This document shows positions 16,713-24,700 of a stretch of DNA of 57,152 nt, piece by piece. The notes beneath the pieces are model-generated. The model saw only the letters and a list, made by a program, of their open reading frames with translations. It was not told the DNA's origin and did no database searches. The translations under genes and the position numbers were made by a program. Origin of the DNA: Clostridia bacterium (lineage in GTDB: Bacteria > Bacillota > Clostridia > Oscillospirales > CAG-272); assembly GCA_017468385.1 (NCBI GenBank), contig JAFUIQ010000038.1:1-57152 (forward strand), in the 5' to 3' direction. Each line of letters opens with the position of its first letter. Position 1 is the first letter of the stretch.

Positions 16713-17618
16713 TCAGCCCTTCAGGCCGCCGGAATAGGACACACCCTCCACGAGGGAATCCTCACAGTACAAGAAAATCAGCAAGGGAATGATCATGTAG
16801 ATCGACGCCACGGAGAAGGCGATGCCCGCGTCTCCCGCGTTGATCTTGGACAAAAACACGGACAGCGGATGGAGATCCACCGCCTCATTGGTCAGGAGCA
16901 CCAGCGGCTGTTCCACCATGTTCCAGTAATCGATGTATACCAGTATGGCCACGGAGGCCACGATGCCCCCCGACATGGGTGCGCAGATTTTCGTGAAAAT
17001 CTGCCACTCGCCGGCCCCGTCCAGTTTGGCGGCTTCGATCACCGAGGAGGGGATGCGCCGCATGAATTTCGTCAGGATAAAGACCGCGAAGGGGGAGAAG
17101 ATGCCGGGCAGGATGATGGCCCAGCGGGTGTCCAGAATCCCCAGCCAGTCGGCTACCAGATAATTGGGCACCAATGTGACCTGATAGGGCATCAGCATCA
17201 GAATGATGTAGGCGAAGAAGATGCCGCTGCGCCATTTGGTATCGAACCGGGCAAATCCGTAGGCAGCCAGGAGGGCCACCAGGGTCTGGAAGATCACAAT
17301 AGGCACCACCAGAATCACGGAATTCCAGAATTTCAGCAGATAATCCGGGCTTTTCAGCAGCACCGTTTCGTACTGGCTGAAGCTGACCAGATCGGGGATG
17401 ATCTTCAGATTCACCCGGTCGGCCACGTAGGTCCCGGCGGAGGTGACGCTCTCAAAGATCTTGCCGTAATTGGAGGCGATCTCCGATTGGGACATAAAGG
17501 AATTGGTGATCGTCAGAACGATCGGTGTGATAAACAACACGGACATGGCGCCAAGGAATACTGTGGCGATGCCGAGCAGCGCGGTGCGCGCCAAGCCGTG
17601 GATTTTTTTCATTTTCAT
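16713..17618 (-). CDS. Carbohydrate ABC transporter permease (MalG/UgpE type)
   Basis: The start is ATG 17616-17618 (MKMKKIHGLARTALLGI), behind TTGAGGAGTGACCAT; a TTG start five codons upstream overlaps that binding site. The 301-residue protein has six probable helices and the EAA loop EAAKLDGAGEWQIFTKICAPM (about residues 200-220), where the importer ATPase docks, ending with the family-typical KG (EGVSYSGGLKG). It forms the channel with its partner at 17623. The extracellular loop between helices 1 and 2 is longer than usual. No ATPase gene is present, so a shared MsmX-like ATPase is expected. Confidence 0.92.
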   Translation of the reverse strand: MKMKKIHGLARTALLGIATVFLGAMSVLFITPIVLTITNSFMSQSEIASNYGKIFESVTSAGTYVADRVNLKIIPDLVSFSQYETVLLKSPDYLLKFWNSVILVVPIVIFQTLVALLAAYGFARFDTKWRSGIFFAYIILMLMPYQVTLVPNYLVADWLGILDTRWAIILPGIFSPFAVFILTKFMRRIPSSVIEAAKLDGAGEWQIFTKICAPMSGGIVASVAILVYIDYWNMVEQPLVLLTNEAVDLHPLSVFLSKINAGDAGIAFSVASIYMIIPLLIFLYCEDSLVEGVSYSGGLKG

Positions 17619-17622
17619 ATGG

Positions 17623-18546
17623 TCACTCCTCAATATCCTTTCCCAGCTTCCGATCGATGAGGAACAGAATACCGATAATGATCATCATAACGATTCCCAT
17701 GAGGATCGCCGCGCTGGACAGCTTCTGGTAGTCCAGGCTCTTGAACATATTGTTCATGAAATGCTGCAGCAGATACAGCGAGTCGTAGGGGTAATCGCCT
17801 GTCAGCAGATACACCTCCCGGAACACCTTGAAGGAGTTGATCACCGACAGAATCGTAACAAACAAAATGGTGGAGGACAAATACGGCACCTTGATGCGGA
17901 AGAAGGTGCGGAGCGCACCGGCACCGTCCAGGGCCGCCGCCTCCGTGATCTCCTTGGGGATGCCCGCCAGGGCGGCCATGAAGAGGATCATATTGTATCC
18001 CACGTTCTTCCACAGATAGAGAAGCACGATGGTCAGCTGGCTGAAATCGCTTTTGAACCAGTCGATGGCGGTGCCGCCCCAGGCGATGAGCCATTCGTTG
18101 ACCACGCCGTTGTTGTGGAACAAAACCTCCCAGATCAGCACGACGGAGGCGATGGGCACCATCAGCGGGCTGATGAGGATCGTGCGGAACAAGCTCTTCA
18201 TGGGGATCTTCTCCATGAGGAGGATAGCAAACAGAAGGGGGATGATCACCGCCAGCGGCACGGCGATCAGGGAAAAGGTGGCCGTATTGGCCGCGGCCCG
18301 CCGGAAGGCCGTATTCTGAAGCAGGGCAATGAAATTGGACAGCCCCACGAAATCGCCCGATATGGGGTTATCCACCAGGCTGTAGTAGATCACCACAAGG
18401 AACGGTGCGAGAAAAAATATGCTGACGCCGATCAGGCTGGGCACAAAAAACCACCTGGTGCGGCGCATCTCTTTGATTCTGGCTGTATCCCGGCACTGCC
18501 GGTCGGCGCGGCGGTCGGATCGCTTCTTTTCGGTTACTTTCATCAT
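17623..18546 (-). CDS. Sugar ABC transporter permease (MalF/UgpA type)
   Basis: The 307-residue protein (start ATG 18544-18546, weak AGAAAAGAG binding site) has six helices, beginning TRWFFVPSLIGVSIFFLAPFLVVIYYSL. Its EAA loop reads EAAALDGAGALRTFFRIKVPYL (about residues 210-231). The ITEAAALDGAGA form is typical of carbohydrate uptake family 1 permeases. It is the first gene of the operon and ends four bases before its partner permease starts. A basic N-terminal stretch (KKRSDRRADRQCRDTARIKEMRR) precedes the first helix. Upstream on its strand is an AT-rich region with a GAAACGTTGAAAC sequence reminiscent of LacI-family or CcpA sites, but no confident promoter. Confidence 0.92.
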   Translation of the reverse strand: MMKVTEKKRSDRRADRQCRDTARIKEMRRTRWFFVPSLIGVSIFFLAPFLVVIYYSLVDNPISGDFVGLSNFIALLQNTAFRRAAANTATFSLIAVPLAVIIPLLFAILLMEKIPMKSLFRTILISPLMVPIASVVLIWEVLFHNNGVVNEWLIAWGGTAIDWFKSDFSQLTIVLLYLWKNVGYNMILFMAALAGIPKEITEAAALDGAGALRTFFRIKVPYLSSTILFVTILSVINSFKVFREVYLLTGDYPYDSLYLLQHFMNNMFKSLDYQKLSSAAILMGIVMMIIIGILFLIDRKLGKDIEE

Positions 18547-18669
18547 GGACTCTTTTCTCAAAACGGATGTCCCAAATGGGCATAGATATCCTTATGGAAT
18601 ATAAGACGGAAAATTTTGTACTTTGTTTCAACGTTTCGTAAATAATTTCACAGCGGCAAACGACACGGC

Positions 18670-18703
18670 GGGGATTGTAATCCCCGCGGATTTGCCGTAT
18701 AAT
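18670..18703 (+). promoter_or_regulatory. ybaK promoter with palindrome over the -35
   Basis: TTGTAA (18675-18680), a 17-base spacer and perfect TATAAT (18698-18703) lie 31 bases before the ATG at 18735. The -35 sits inside the inverted repeat GGGGATT-GT-AATCCCC (18670-18685), which could be an operator. Confidence 0.65.
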
Positions 18704-18734
18704 ATACATATGTAATTCACACGAGGCGAACGAT

Positions 18735-19211
18735 ATGACAAAAACGAATGCCATGCGGCAATTGGAAGAGGCAAACATCCCCTTCACCACGGAAAGTTAT
18801 CCCGTGGACGAGGAGGATCTGAGCGGTGTGCACACCGCGGAAATCCTGGGTATCGATGACCCGGGGTGTATGTTCAAAACCCTGGTCACCAAGGGATCCC
18901 GGGGCGGGTACTACGTATTCTGCATCCCCGTGGCGGAGGAGTTGGATCTGAAGAAATGCGCCGCCGCGGCCGGGGAGAAAAGTGTGGAGATGATCCACGT
19001 GAAGGACATGCTCTCCGTAACCGGATACATCCGGGGCGGATGCTCCCCGGTGGGGATGAAGAAGAAGTATCCCACCTTTGTGGACGAGACGTCCATTTTG
19101 TACGATAAAATCTATGTCAGCGCGGGCCAGCGGGGCTTGCAGATGTGTTTGTCCCCCGAGGATCTGTGCTCCTTTGTGGGCGCCGCCGTGGCGGATCTGA
19201 TCCGGGGATGA
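18735..19211 (+). CDS. ybaK: YbaK/EbsC family Cys-tRNA(Pro) deacylase
   Basis: The 158-residue protein matches YbaK/EbsC, free-standing relatives of the ProRS editing domain that hydrolyse cysteine wrongly attached to tRNA-Pro. Marks are AEILGIDDPGCMFKTLVTKG with the conserved lysine (about residue 48), YVFCIPVAEELDLKKCAAAAGEKSVEM, and the GGCSPVGMKKKYPTFVDET loop with its conserved GxxSP (about residues 100-118). Length is normal. It begins ACGAGGCGAACGAT before the ATG. It is divergent from the transporter operon and stands at the head of a stretch rich in tRNA-maintenance genes, although the 97-bp repeats separate it from them. Confidence 0.92.
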   Translation: MTKTNAMRQLEEANIPFTTESYPVDEEDLSGVHTAEILGIDDPGCMFKTLVTKGSRGGYYVFCIPVAEELDLKKCAAAAGEKSVEMIHVKDMLSVTGYIRGGCSPVGMKKKYPTFVDETSILYDKIYVSAGQRGLQMCLSPEDLCSFVGAAVADLIRG

Positions 19212-19213
19212 TT

Positions 19214-19466
19214 TTCTCGCGAAGGGGATGGTTGGCTTACGATTTGTGCCAAGGTTTGCTTCCCCCTCAATGATCACAGCTTTGCCTTGGAGAATTTTCC
19301 GCCAGGGAAATTCTCGCGAGGGGGATGGCTGGCTTACGATTTGTGCCAAGGTTTGCTTCCCCCTCAATGATCACAGCTTTGCCTTGGAGAATTTTCCGCC
19401 AGGGAAATCCTCGCGAGGGGGATGGCTGGCTTACGATTTATGCCAAGGTTTGCTTTCCCCTCAATT
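19214..19466. repeat. 97-bp tandem repeat, about 2.6 copies
   Basis: Copies begin at 19214, 19311 and 19408 (period exactly 97) with the word TTCTCGCG or TCCTCGCG. Each runs through GGCTTACGATTTGTGCCAAG and CCCTCAATGATCACAGC to TTCCGCCAGGGAAA; the third is cut after TCAATTATAA. Copies differ at only a few bases. The unit carries inverted words (CTCGCGAG; TTCCGCCAGGGAAA is only loosely palindromic). It lies in the 403-base gap between ybaK and the serine dehydratase gene. Because 97 is not a multiple of three, no constant peptide is encoded. Confidence 0.95.
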
Positions 19467-19530
19467 ATAACAAATACGAGGGGCAATAGCAATACAGTAT
19501 GCGGAAAATACGCCCAAATGCCCGCATCCA

Positions 19531-19559
19531 TTGATTTTCCCGCGGTGGGATGCTATAAT
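19531..19559 (+). promoter_or_regulatory. Sigma-A promoter of the serine dehydratase gene
   Basis: TTGATT (19531-19536), a 17-base spacer and TATAAT (19554-19559, preceded by TGC, extended -10) lie 55 bases before the ATG at 19615. Confidence 0.8.
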
Positions 19560-19614
19560 GTACACATAGGCCAATAAACCTCATTACTATATATAGAATC
19601 ATCGGGAGGACGTT

Positions 19615-20826
19615 ATGCGCTCCATCAGAAGTATCTATAAAATCGGCCGCGGCCCCTCCAGCTCCCACACCATGGGCCCGGTCTTTGCCGCCAAGCGGTT
19701 TCGGGAGGAAAATCCCACGGCGGACCGCATGGAGGTGATCCTGTACGGATCCCTGGCCAAGACCGGCGAGGGTCACGGCACGGACCGGGCGCTCAGAGAA
19801 ACTTTTTCTCCCATTCCCACCGACATCCGCTTTGTCAACGACGATATTCCCCTGCCCCATCCCAACACCATGGATCTGATCGCCTATCGGGACGGCTGTG
19901 AGATCGCCCGGGCACGGGTATTGTCCATCGGCGGCGGCGAGATCCGCTTCGAGGGGGATCCCCCCGCACCGGCGGCAGAGGAGGTCTATCCCGAAAACGA
20001 TTTCACCTCCATTGCCCGGCGGTGCAAAGCGGAGGGCATCCGCCTCTCCGATTACGTATTCGCCCGTGAGGGCGCGGATTTTCCCGCTTTCCTCGGCGAT
20101 GTGTGGCAGACCATGAGCGCCTCCATAAGAGAAGGATTGACCCACACGGGCACCCTGCCCGGCGGACTGGGTGTGGAGCGAAAGGCCCAATATCTGTTCA
20201 ATCAGCGTCACATCGACGAGAGTCCCCAGACCCGGGAAAACCGCATCGTGTGCGCCTACGCCTTCGCCGTCAGCGAGCAAAACGCGGACTGCGGACTCAT
20301 CGTCACGGCCCCCACCTGCGGTGCCTGCGGTGTCGTTCCCGCGGTACTCAAATATATGCAGGAGAAAAACGGATTTTCCGATCACGACGTGATCCGCGCC
20401 CTGGCGGCGGCGGGTCTGGTGGGTGCCATTGTGGCACGCAACGCCTCCATCAGCGGAGCGGAATGCGGCTGTCAGGCGGAGATCGGCACAGCCTGCTCCA
20501 TGGCGGCCACCGCTTTGGCGGAACTCTACGAGATGGGCATTGACCAGATCGAATACGCGGCGGAAATCGCCCTGGAGCATCATCTGGGTCTGACCTGCGA
20601 TCCCGTGTGCGGCCTGGTGCAGATCCCCTGCATCGAGCGCAATGCCGTGGCCGCCATGCGTGCCATCAACGCCATGAGCCTGGCCAACTTCCTCTCCCAC
20701 AGCCGCAAGATCTCCTTCGATCTGATCGTGAAAACCATGTACCAGACCGGACGGGATCTGTCCCACGTATACCGTGAAACCTCCGAGGGCGGTCTGGCCA
20801 AATTGTACCGCTCTCCTCAACCATAA
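19615..20826 (+). CDS. sdaA: L-serine ammonia-lyase, single-chain iron-sulfur type
   Basis: The 403-residue protein joins the beta domain (IRSIYKIGRGPSSSHTMGPVFAAKRF at the start) and the alpha domain (from about residue 215: ADCGLIVTAPTCGACGVVPAVLKYMQ), with cysteines in APTCGACG, SGAECGCQAEIG and LTCDPVCGLVQIPCIERNA that hold the 4Fe-4S cluster. It deaminates serine to pyruvate and ammonia in the cytoplasm, a main amino-acid fermentation entry in anaerobes. It is somewhat shorter than the E. coli enzyme (about 454). Ribosome binding site ATCGGGAGGACGTT. It is followed 16 bases later by mnmE. Confidence 0.93.
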   Translation: MRSIRSIYKIGRGPSSSHTMGPVFAAKRFREENPTADRMEVILYGSLAKTGEGHGTDRALRETFSPIPTDIRFVNDDIPLPHPNTMDLIAYRDGCEIARARVLSIGGGEIRFEGDPPAPAAEEVYPENDFTSIARRCKAEGIRLSDYVFAREGADFPAFLGDVWQTMSASIREGLTHTGTLPGGLGVERKAQYLFNQRHIDESPQTRENRIVCAYAFAVSEQNADCGLIVTAPTCGACGVVPAVLKYMQEKNGFSDHDVIRALAAAGLVGAIVARNASISGAECGCQAEIGTACSMAATALAELYEMGIDQIEYAAEIALEHHLGLTCDPVCGLVQIPCIERNAVAAMRAINAMSLANFLSHSRKISFDLIVKTMYQTGRDLSHVYRETSEGGLAKLYRSPQP

Positions 20827-20842
20827 AGAAACGGAGAAATCT

Positions 20843-22231
20843 ATGTTTCAGACTATCGCTGCCATATCCACCCCGCCCGGTAAGGGCGGCGTGGCTTTGA
20901 TCCGTATCAGCGGCGAGGACGCCGTATCTGTAGCGTCCTCGGTATTTCAGCCCATGACGGGCGCACCTCTGTGTGAGCGGGAGGCACGTCGCGCCGTGTT
21001 CGGCACGATCCGTCACCCCATCACGGGGGAGATCATCGACACCGGCGTGGCCACGCTCTTCCGCGCTCCCGCCTCCTTCACCGGGGAGGACGTGGCGGAG
21101 ATCACCTGCCATGGCGGTACCGCCGTGACCCGCGCCGTCCTGATGGCCACATTCGCCGCCGGGGCAGAGATGGCCGGTCCCGGGAATTTCACCCGCCGCG
21201 CCTTTGTGAACGGCAAGATGACCCTCAGCGAAGCCCAGGCCATCGGTCTGCTGATTGACGCGGACACGGAAAGCCGCCGTGCTTTGGCATCCGGCGCGGC
21301 ACGGGGCAACGTATCCCGCGCGCTGGATCGGATCGCTACCTCCCTGACGGAGGTGCTCTCCGCCCTCTACGCCGCCATCGATTATCCCGAGGAGGATGTG
21401 GGCGACGAGGGAGAAAAACAGATTCTTTCCACCGTACAGACCGCCGTGGGCGACATCGATGCTTTGCGGCGCACCTATAAAACCGGCCAGGCCATTGCCG
21501 AGGGCATCCCCACCGTCATTGCGGGACTGCCCAACAGCGGCAAAAGCTCCCTCTACAACGCCCTGCTCGGGCGGGAGGAAGCCATTGTCACCGACATCCC
21601 CGGCACCACCCGTGATGTCCTATCCGCCTCGGCGGACATCGGCGGGGTAACCCTGCTTCTGTCCGATACCGCCGGCATCCGCGAGGGCAGTGACGCCGTG
21701 GAGATGATCGGCGTACAGCGGGCCAAGGATAAGCTGGCCGGGGCCGCGCTGGTGTTCTTTGTGCTGGACGCCGGCACTCCCCTCACTCCCGACTGCACCG
21801 ATCTCTTCGAGGAGGTTTGCGCCCTCTCCGTGCCCACCGTGGTGATCTTCAACAAATCCGACACGGGCTGTGCCTTGTCGGCGGAGGAGATCGCTTCCTT
21901 CACCGCCCGTGCCGATTATACCCTCTCCCTCTCCGCCAAAACCGGGGACGGGATGGAGGAATTGCGCCGGGTGATCGCCGCGATCGCCGGCACGGACAAG
22001 CTGGACACCCAAAACGATGCCATCATCTGGGATGCCCGGCAGGAAGCCTCCCTCAGCCGGGCCTGCGATCTTCTGAATGACGCCCTCTGCGGCCTGACGG
22101 TGGGAGATCCGCTGGACGCGGTCTGCACGCTGTGCGAAAGCGCTCTCTCCGAGATCCGCGGCGTAGACGGCCGGGCGGTGGATGAGGACATCATCGCCGG
22201 CATTTTTGCCCGCTTCTGCGTAGGAAAATAA
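20843..22231 (+). CDS. mnmE: tRNA uridine-5-carboxymethylaminomethyl modification GTPase
   Basis: The ATG at 20843 follows ACGGAGAAATCT and starts MFQTIAAISTPPGKGGVALIRISGEDAV, the canonical MnmE N-terminus; a longer frame would overlap the upstream gene. The 462-residue protein has the formyl-THF-binding N-domain (GNFTRRAFVNGKMTLSEAQA), then the G domain with GLPNSGKSSLYNALLGRE (G1, about residue 228), DIPGTTRD (G2), DTAGIRE (G3) and NKSD (G4), and ends FCVGK, the catalytic cysteine motif. With MnmG it modifies U34 of certain tRNAs. mnmG is not in the window. It is probably cotranscribed with the genes on either side. Confidence 0.97.
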   Translation: MFQTIAAISTPPGKGGVALIRISGEDAVSVASSVFQPMTGAPLCEREARRAVFGTIRHPITGEIIDTGVATLFRAPASFTGEDVAEITCHGGTAVTRAVLMATFAAGAEMAGPGNFTRRAFVNGKMTLSEAQAIGLLIDADTESRRALASGAARGNVSRALDRIATSLTEVLSALYAAIDYPEEDVGDEGEKQILSTVQTAVGDIDALRRTYKTGQAIAEGIPTVIAGLPNSGKSSLYNALLGREEAIVTDIPGTTRDVLSASADIGGVTLLLSDTAGIREGSDAVEMIGVQRAKDKLAGAALVFFVLDAGTPLTPDCTDLFEEVCALSVPTVVIFNKSDTGCALSAEEIASFTARADYTLSLSAKTGDGMEELRRVIAAIAGTDKLDTQNDAIIWDARQEASLSRACDLLNDALCGLTVGDPLDAVCTLCESALSEIRGVDGRAVDEDIIAGIFARFCVGK

Positions 22232-22253
22232 TCTATCAAAAAGGAATCCATCT

Positions 22254-22781
22254 ATGAAATCCGTATTTGTTGCTTCCGATATTCACGGCTCCGCCCTTTG
22301 GTGCGGGAAAATGCTCGCCGCCTTCGACGCCTCCGGCGCGGATCGGCTGCTGCTTTTGGGGGATGTGCTCTATCACGGTCCCCGCAACGATCTGCCCGAG
22401 GGATACGCCCCCAAGCAGGTCATCGCCCTGCTCTCCCCTTATAAGGACAAGATTCTCTGCGTCCGCGGCAACTGCGAGGCCGAGGTGGATCAGATGGTGC
22501 TCCCCTTCCCCGTGATGGCGGATTACGCCGTCATCGTCCTGGGCGACCATATGATCTACGCCACCCACGGTCACAAATTCGGCCCGGACAATCCGCCGCC
22601 CCTCACGGACGGGGATATTCTCCTCTCCGGACACACCCATGTGCCTATGGATGAAATGCGGGAGATCCCCGGCGGAAAAATCCGCTGTCTGAATCCGGGA
22701 TCCGTGTCCATCCCCAAGGAAAACAGCGCCCACGGCTATCTGATCCTCACCGAGGATGACGTGATCCGGGGCACTCTTTGA
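22254..22781 (+). CDS. yfcE: YfcE-type metallophosphoesterase
   Basis: The 175-residue protein shows calcineurin-like metal motifs in order: VASDIHGSALWCGKM (D-x-H), LLGDVLYHGPRND (GD-x-x-x-H), CVRGNCEAEVDQM (GNC in place of GNH/GNCD), YATHGHKFGPDN (GH) and LSGHTHVPMDEM (GHTH). The length and the LYHGPRNDLPEGY signature are those of YfcE phosphodiesterases, which hydrolyse bis-pNPP and perhaps cyclic or dinucleotide substrates; the physiological substrate is not known. It lies 22 bases after mnmE behind AAAAAGGAATCCATCT and ends 11 bases before mnmA. Confidence 0.9.
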   Translation: MKSVFVASDIHGSALWCGKMLAAFDASGADRLLLLGDVLYHGPRNDLPEGYAPKQVIALLSPYKDKILCVRGNCEAEVDQMVLPFPVMADYAVIVLGDHMIYATHGHKFGPDNPPPLTDGDILLSGHTHVPMDEMREIPGGKIRCLNPGSVSIPKENSAHGYLILTEDDVIRGTL

Positions 22782-22792
22782 CGGAGCATAGG

Positions 22793-23830
22793 ATGAATAA
22801 GAAACGTATTGCCCTCGCCATGAGCGGGGGGGTGGACAGCAGTCTCAGCGCCCGGCTACTCATGGACGCAGGATACGAGGTGGCGGGGGTGACCTTCCTC
22901 GTCCATCACGATCCTGCCCTGACGCCACCGTCCGTGGGAGCGGAGGCGGTGTGCCGATCGCTGAATATCCCCTTGACGGTGCTGGACATCGCCGAGGATT
23001 TCGCCGCCACCGTCAAGGCAGATTTTATAAAAGAATACGCCGCCGGACGCACGCCCAATCCCTGCGTGTTGTGCAACCGGACGATCAAGTTTCCCTATCT
23101 GATGAAGTTTGCGGACGGGGCGGGGTGCGATTATGCCGCCACCGGCCACTACGCCCGCCTGATCCGATGCGGATCCCGGATCGCGGTCGCCAAAGCCAAG
23201 GATCTATCAAAGGATCAAAGCTATATGCTGTGGCAGCTGCCTCAGGAAACGCTCTCGCGTCTGGTGTTCCCTCTCGGGGAATACACGAAGGATGAGGTGC
23301 GCGAGATGGCACAGGCCGCCGGCATCCCCGGTGCGAAAACCAAGGATTCCCAGGACATCTGCTTCATCCCCCACGGGGATTATACGAAATTTCTCGCCGA
23401 GGCAGGGATGGATCTGACCCCCGGTCAGTTCATCGATGAGAACGGCAACGTCCTCGGCCCGTCCAAACACCAGGCTTGCTACACCGTCGGTCAGCGGCGG
23501 GGCTTGGGTATCGCCCTCGGTCAGCATATGTTCGTCACCGCACGGGATGCGAAGAACAATCGGATCACCATATCCCCCACCGATCCCTACGGAAAGACCG
23601 TCTACGCCGAGGATGTGCGGTATATGGCTGCCGCCCCGGGGGATCTGGACAGCCCCCGCCGACTCAGCGTGAAACTGCGCTACGCAAGAGCGGAATTTCC
23701 CTGCACCGCCGTCATAGACGGGGATCGGCTGCGGGTGGATTTGGACGATCCCGCCCGTGCGCCCTCGCCGGGACAGTCCCTGGTGCTCTACGACGGGGAC
23801 ACCGTCGTCGCGGGTGGAATTATTGTTTGA
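22793..23830 (+). CDS. mnmA: tRNA-specific 2-thiouridylase
   Basis: The ATG at 22793 is preceded by CGGAGCATAGG and gives 345 residues starting MNKKRIALAMSGGVDSSLSA, the PP-loop SGGVDS motif. Catalytic cysteines lie in NPCVLCNRTIKF (about residue 97) and SQDICFIPHGDY (about 189); DQSYMLWQL and HYARL are further family motifs. MnmA transfers sulfur to C2 of U34 in Lys, Glu and Gln tRNAs, on the same nucleotide that MnmE/MnmG modify, so the neighbourhood is functionally coherent. The sulfur-donor desulfurase is not visible nearby. Length is slightly under the usual 360. Confidence 0.96.
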   Translation: MNKKRIALAMSGGVDSSLSARLLMDAGYEVAGVTFLVHHDPALTPPSVGAEAVCRSLNIPLTVLDIAEDFAATVKADFIKEYAAGRTPNPCVLCNRTIKFPYLMKFADGAGCDYAATGHYARLIRCGSRIAVAKAKDLSKDQSYMLWQLPQETLSRLVFPLGEYTKDEVREMAQAAGIPGAKTKDSQDICFIPHGDYTKFLAEAGMDLTPGQFIDENGNVLGPSKHQACYTVGQRRGLGIALGQHMFVTARDAKNNRITISPTDPYGKTVYAEDVRYMAAAPGDLDSPRRLSVKLRYARAEFPCTAVIDGDRLRVDLDDPARAPSPGQSLVLYDGDTVVAGGIIV

Positions 23831-23896
23831 TTTGGGGCTGAAACAGCCATATGTCTTTCGGGATGCTCGCCCGAACCCCACAAGAAAGGATCGAAT

Positions 23897-24610
23897 ATGG
23901 AAAACATACATTCCCGCACTCTTGCCCTGATCGGGGAGGAGGCGATGACCAAGCTCCACGGTGCCCGCGTGGCCGTATTCGGTCTGGGCGGTGTGGGCAG
24001 TTACATTGCGGAAGCTCTGGCCCGCGCCGGGGTGGGTTCCCTTTTGCTCATCGACGGGGACGCCATCGCCCCCTCCAACATGAATCGGCAGCTGTTTGCC
24101 ACCGCCGACACGGTGGGCATGCGGAAAACCGATGCCGCCAGAGAGCGCATCCGCCTGGTGGCACCGGAATGCCGGGTGGAAACCTGCGATTTGTTCTATC
24201 TTCCCGAGGTGGCGGATCAGATCCCCTTTAAAGGCTTGTCCTACGTGGCGGACGCCATCGACACCGTTTCCGCCAAATTGGAGATCATCGCCCGGGCCAA
24301 GGCCGCGGGTGTTCCCGTGATCGCCTCCATGGGCACGGGCAACAAGCTCCATCCCGAACTATTCGAGATCACGGATATAGCGAAAACCTCCGTTTGTCCC
24401 CTTGCCCGCGTCATGCGGCGGGAATTGAAAAATCGCGGAATCTCCCACGTGAAAGTGCTGTATTCCAAGGAGGAGCCCCGCCCCTCGCCCCTTCTCCCCG
24501 AGGGGGAATCCGCCCGTCGGAGCATCCCCGCCAGCATCTCCTTCGTGCCCGCCGCGGCAGGGCTGATGATTGCCGGGGAGATCGTGCGGGACATCACCGG
24601 AGTGAGATAA
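23897..24610 (+). CDS. tcdA: tRNA threonylcarbamoyladenosine dehydratase (ThiF/E1-like)
   Basis: The 237-residue protein is an E1-like adenylating enzyme: HGARVAVFGLGGVGSYIAEALARAGVGSLLLIDGDAIAPSNMNRQLFAT covers the nucleotide loop and the DxD...NxNRQ motif, and YVADAIDTVSAKLEII with MGTGNKLHPELFEITDIAKT is typical of the TcdA (YgdL/CsdL) group. It cyclises t6A37 to ct6A in ANN-decoding tRNAs using ATP. It lies between mnmA and dus, in keeping with a tRNA-modification cluster. The linker VLYSKEEPRPSPLLPEGESARR is as expected for Clostridial homologues. Ribosome binding site AAGAAAGGATCGAAT. Confidence 0.92.
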   Translation: MENIHSRTLALIGEEAMTKLHGARVAVFGLGGVGSYIAEALARAGVGSLLLIDGDAIAPSNMNRQLFATADTVGMRKTDAARERIRLVAPECRVETCDLFYLPEVADQIPFKGLSYVADAIDTVSAKLEIIARAKAAGVPVIASMGTGNKLHPELFEITDIAKTSVCPLARVMRRELKNRGISHVKVLYSKEEPRPSPLLPEGESARRSIPASISFVPAAAGLMIAGEIVRDITGVR

Positions 24611-24700
24611 TCCTTAAAATTTCTTAATCCCCCGATTTGTTCGCAAAATCGACACAATTATCGTTTATACTGTAAATCAACTACCAAAAAGGAGGCCGCC

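Noticed and set aside
18612-18640. CcpA (cre) site before the transporter operon
   Set aside because: GAAACGTTGAAAC resembles half of a cre box, but the second half is poor and no promoter could be placed, so it is not listed as a feature.
19214-19466. CRISPR array
   Set aside because: The units are contiguous 97-bp copies with no variable spacers, and no cas gene is near.
19228-19470. An 80-codon frame through the 97-bp repeats
   Set aside because: The repeat period is not a multiple of three, so the peptide changes frame at every copy; no ribosome binding site.
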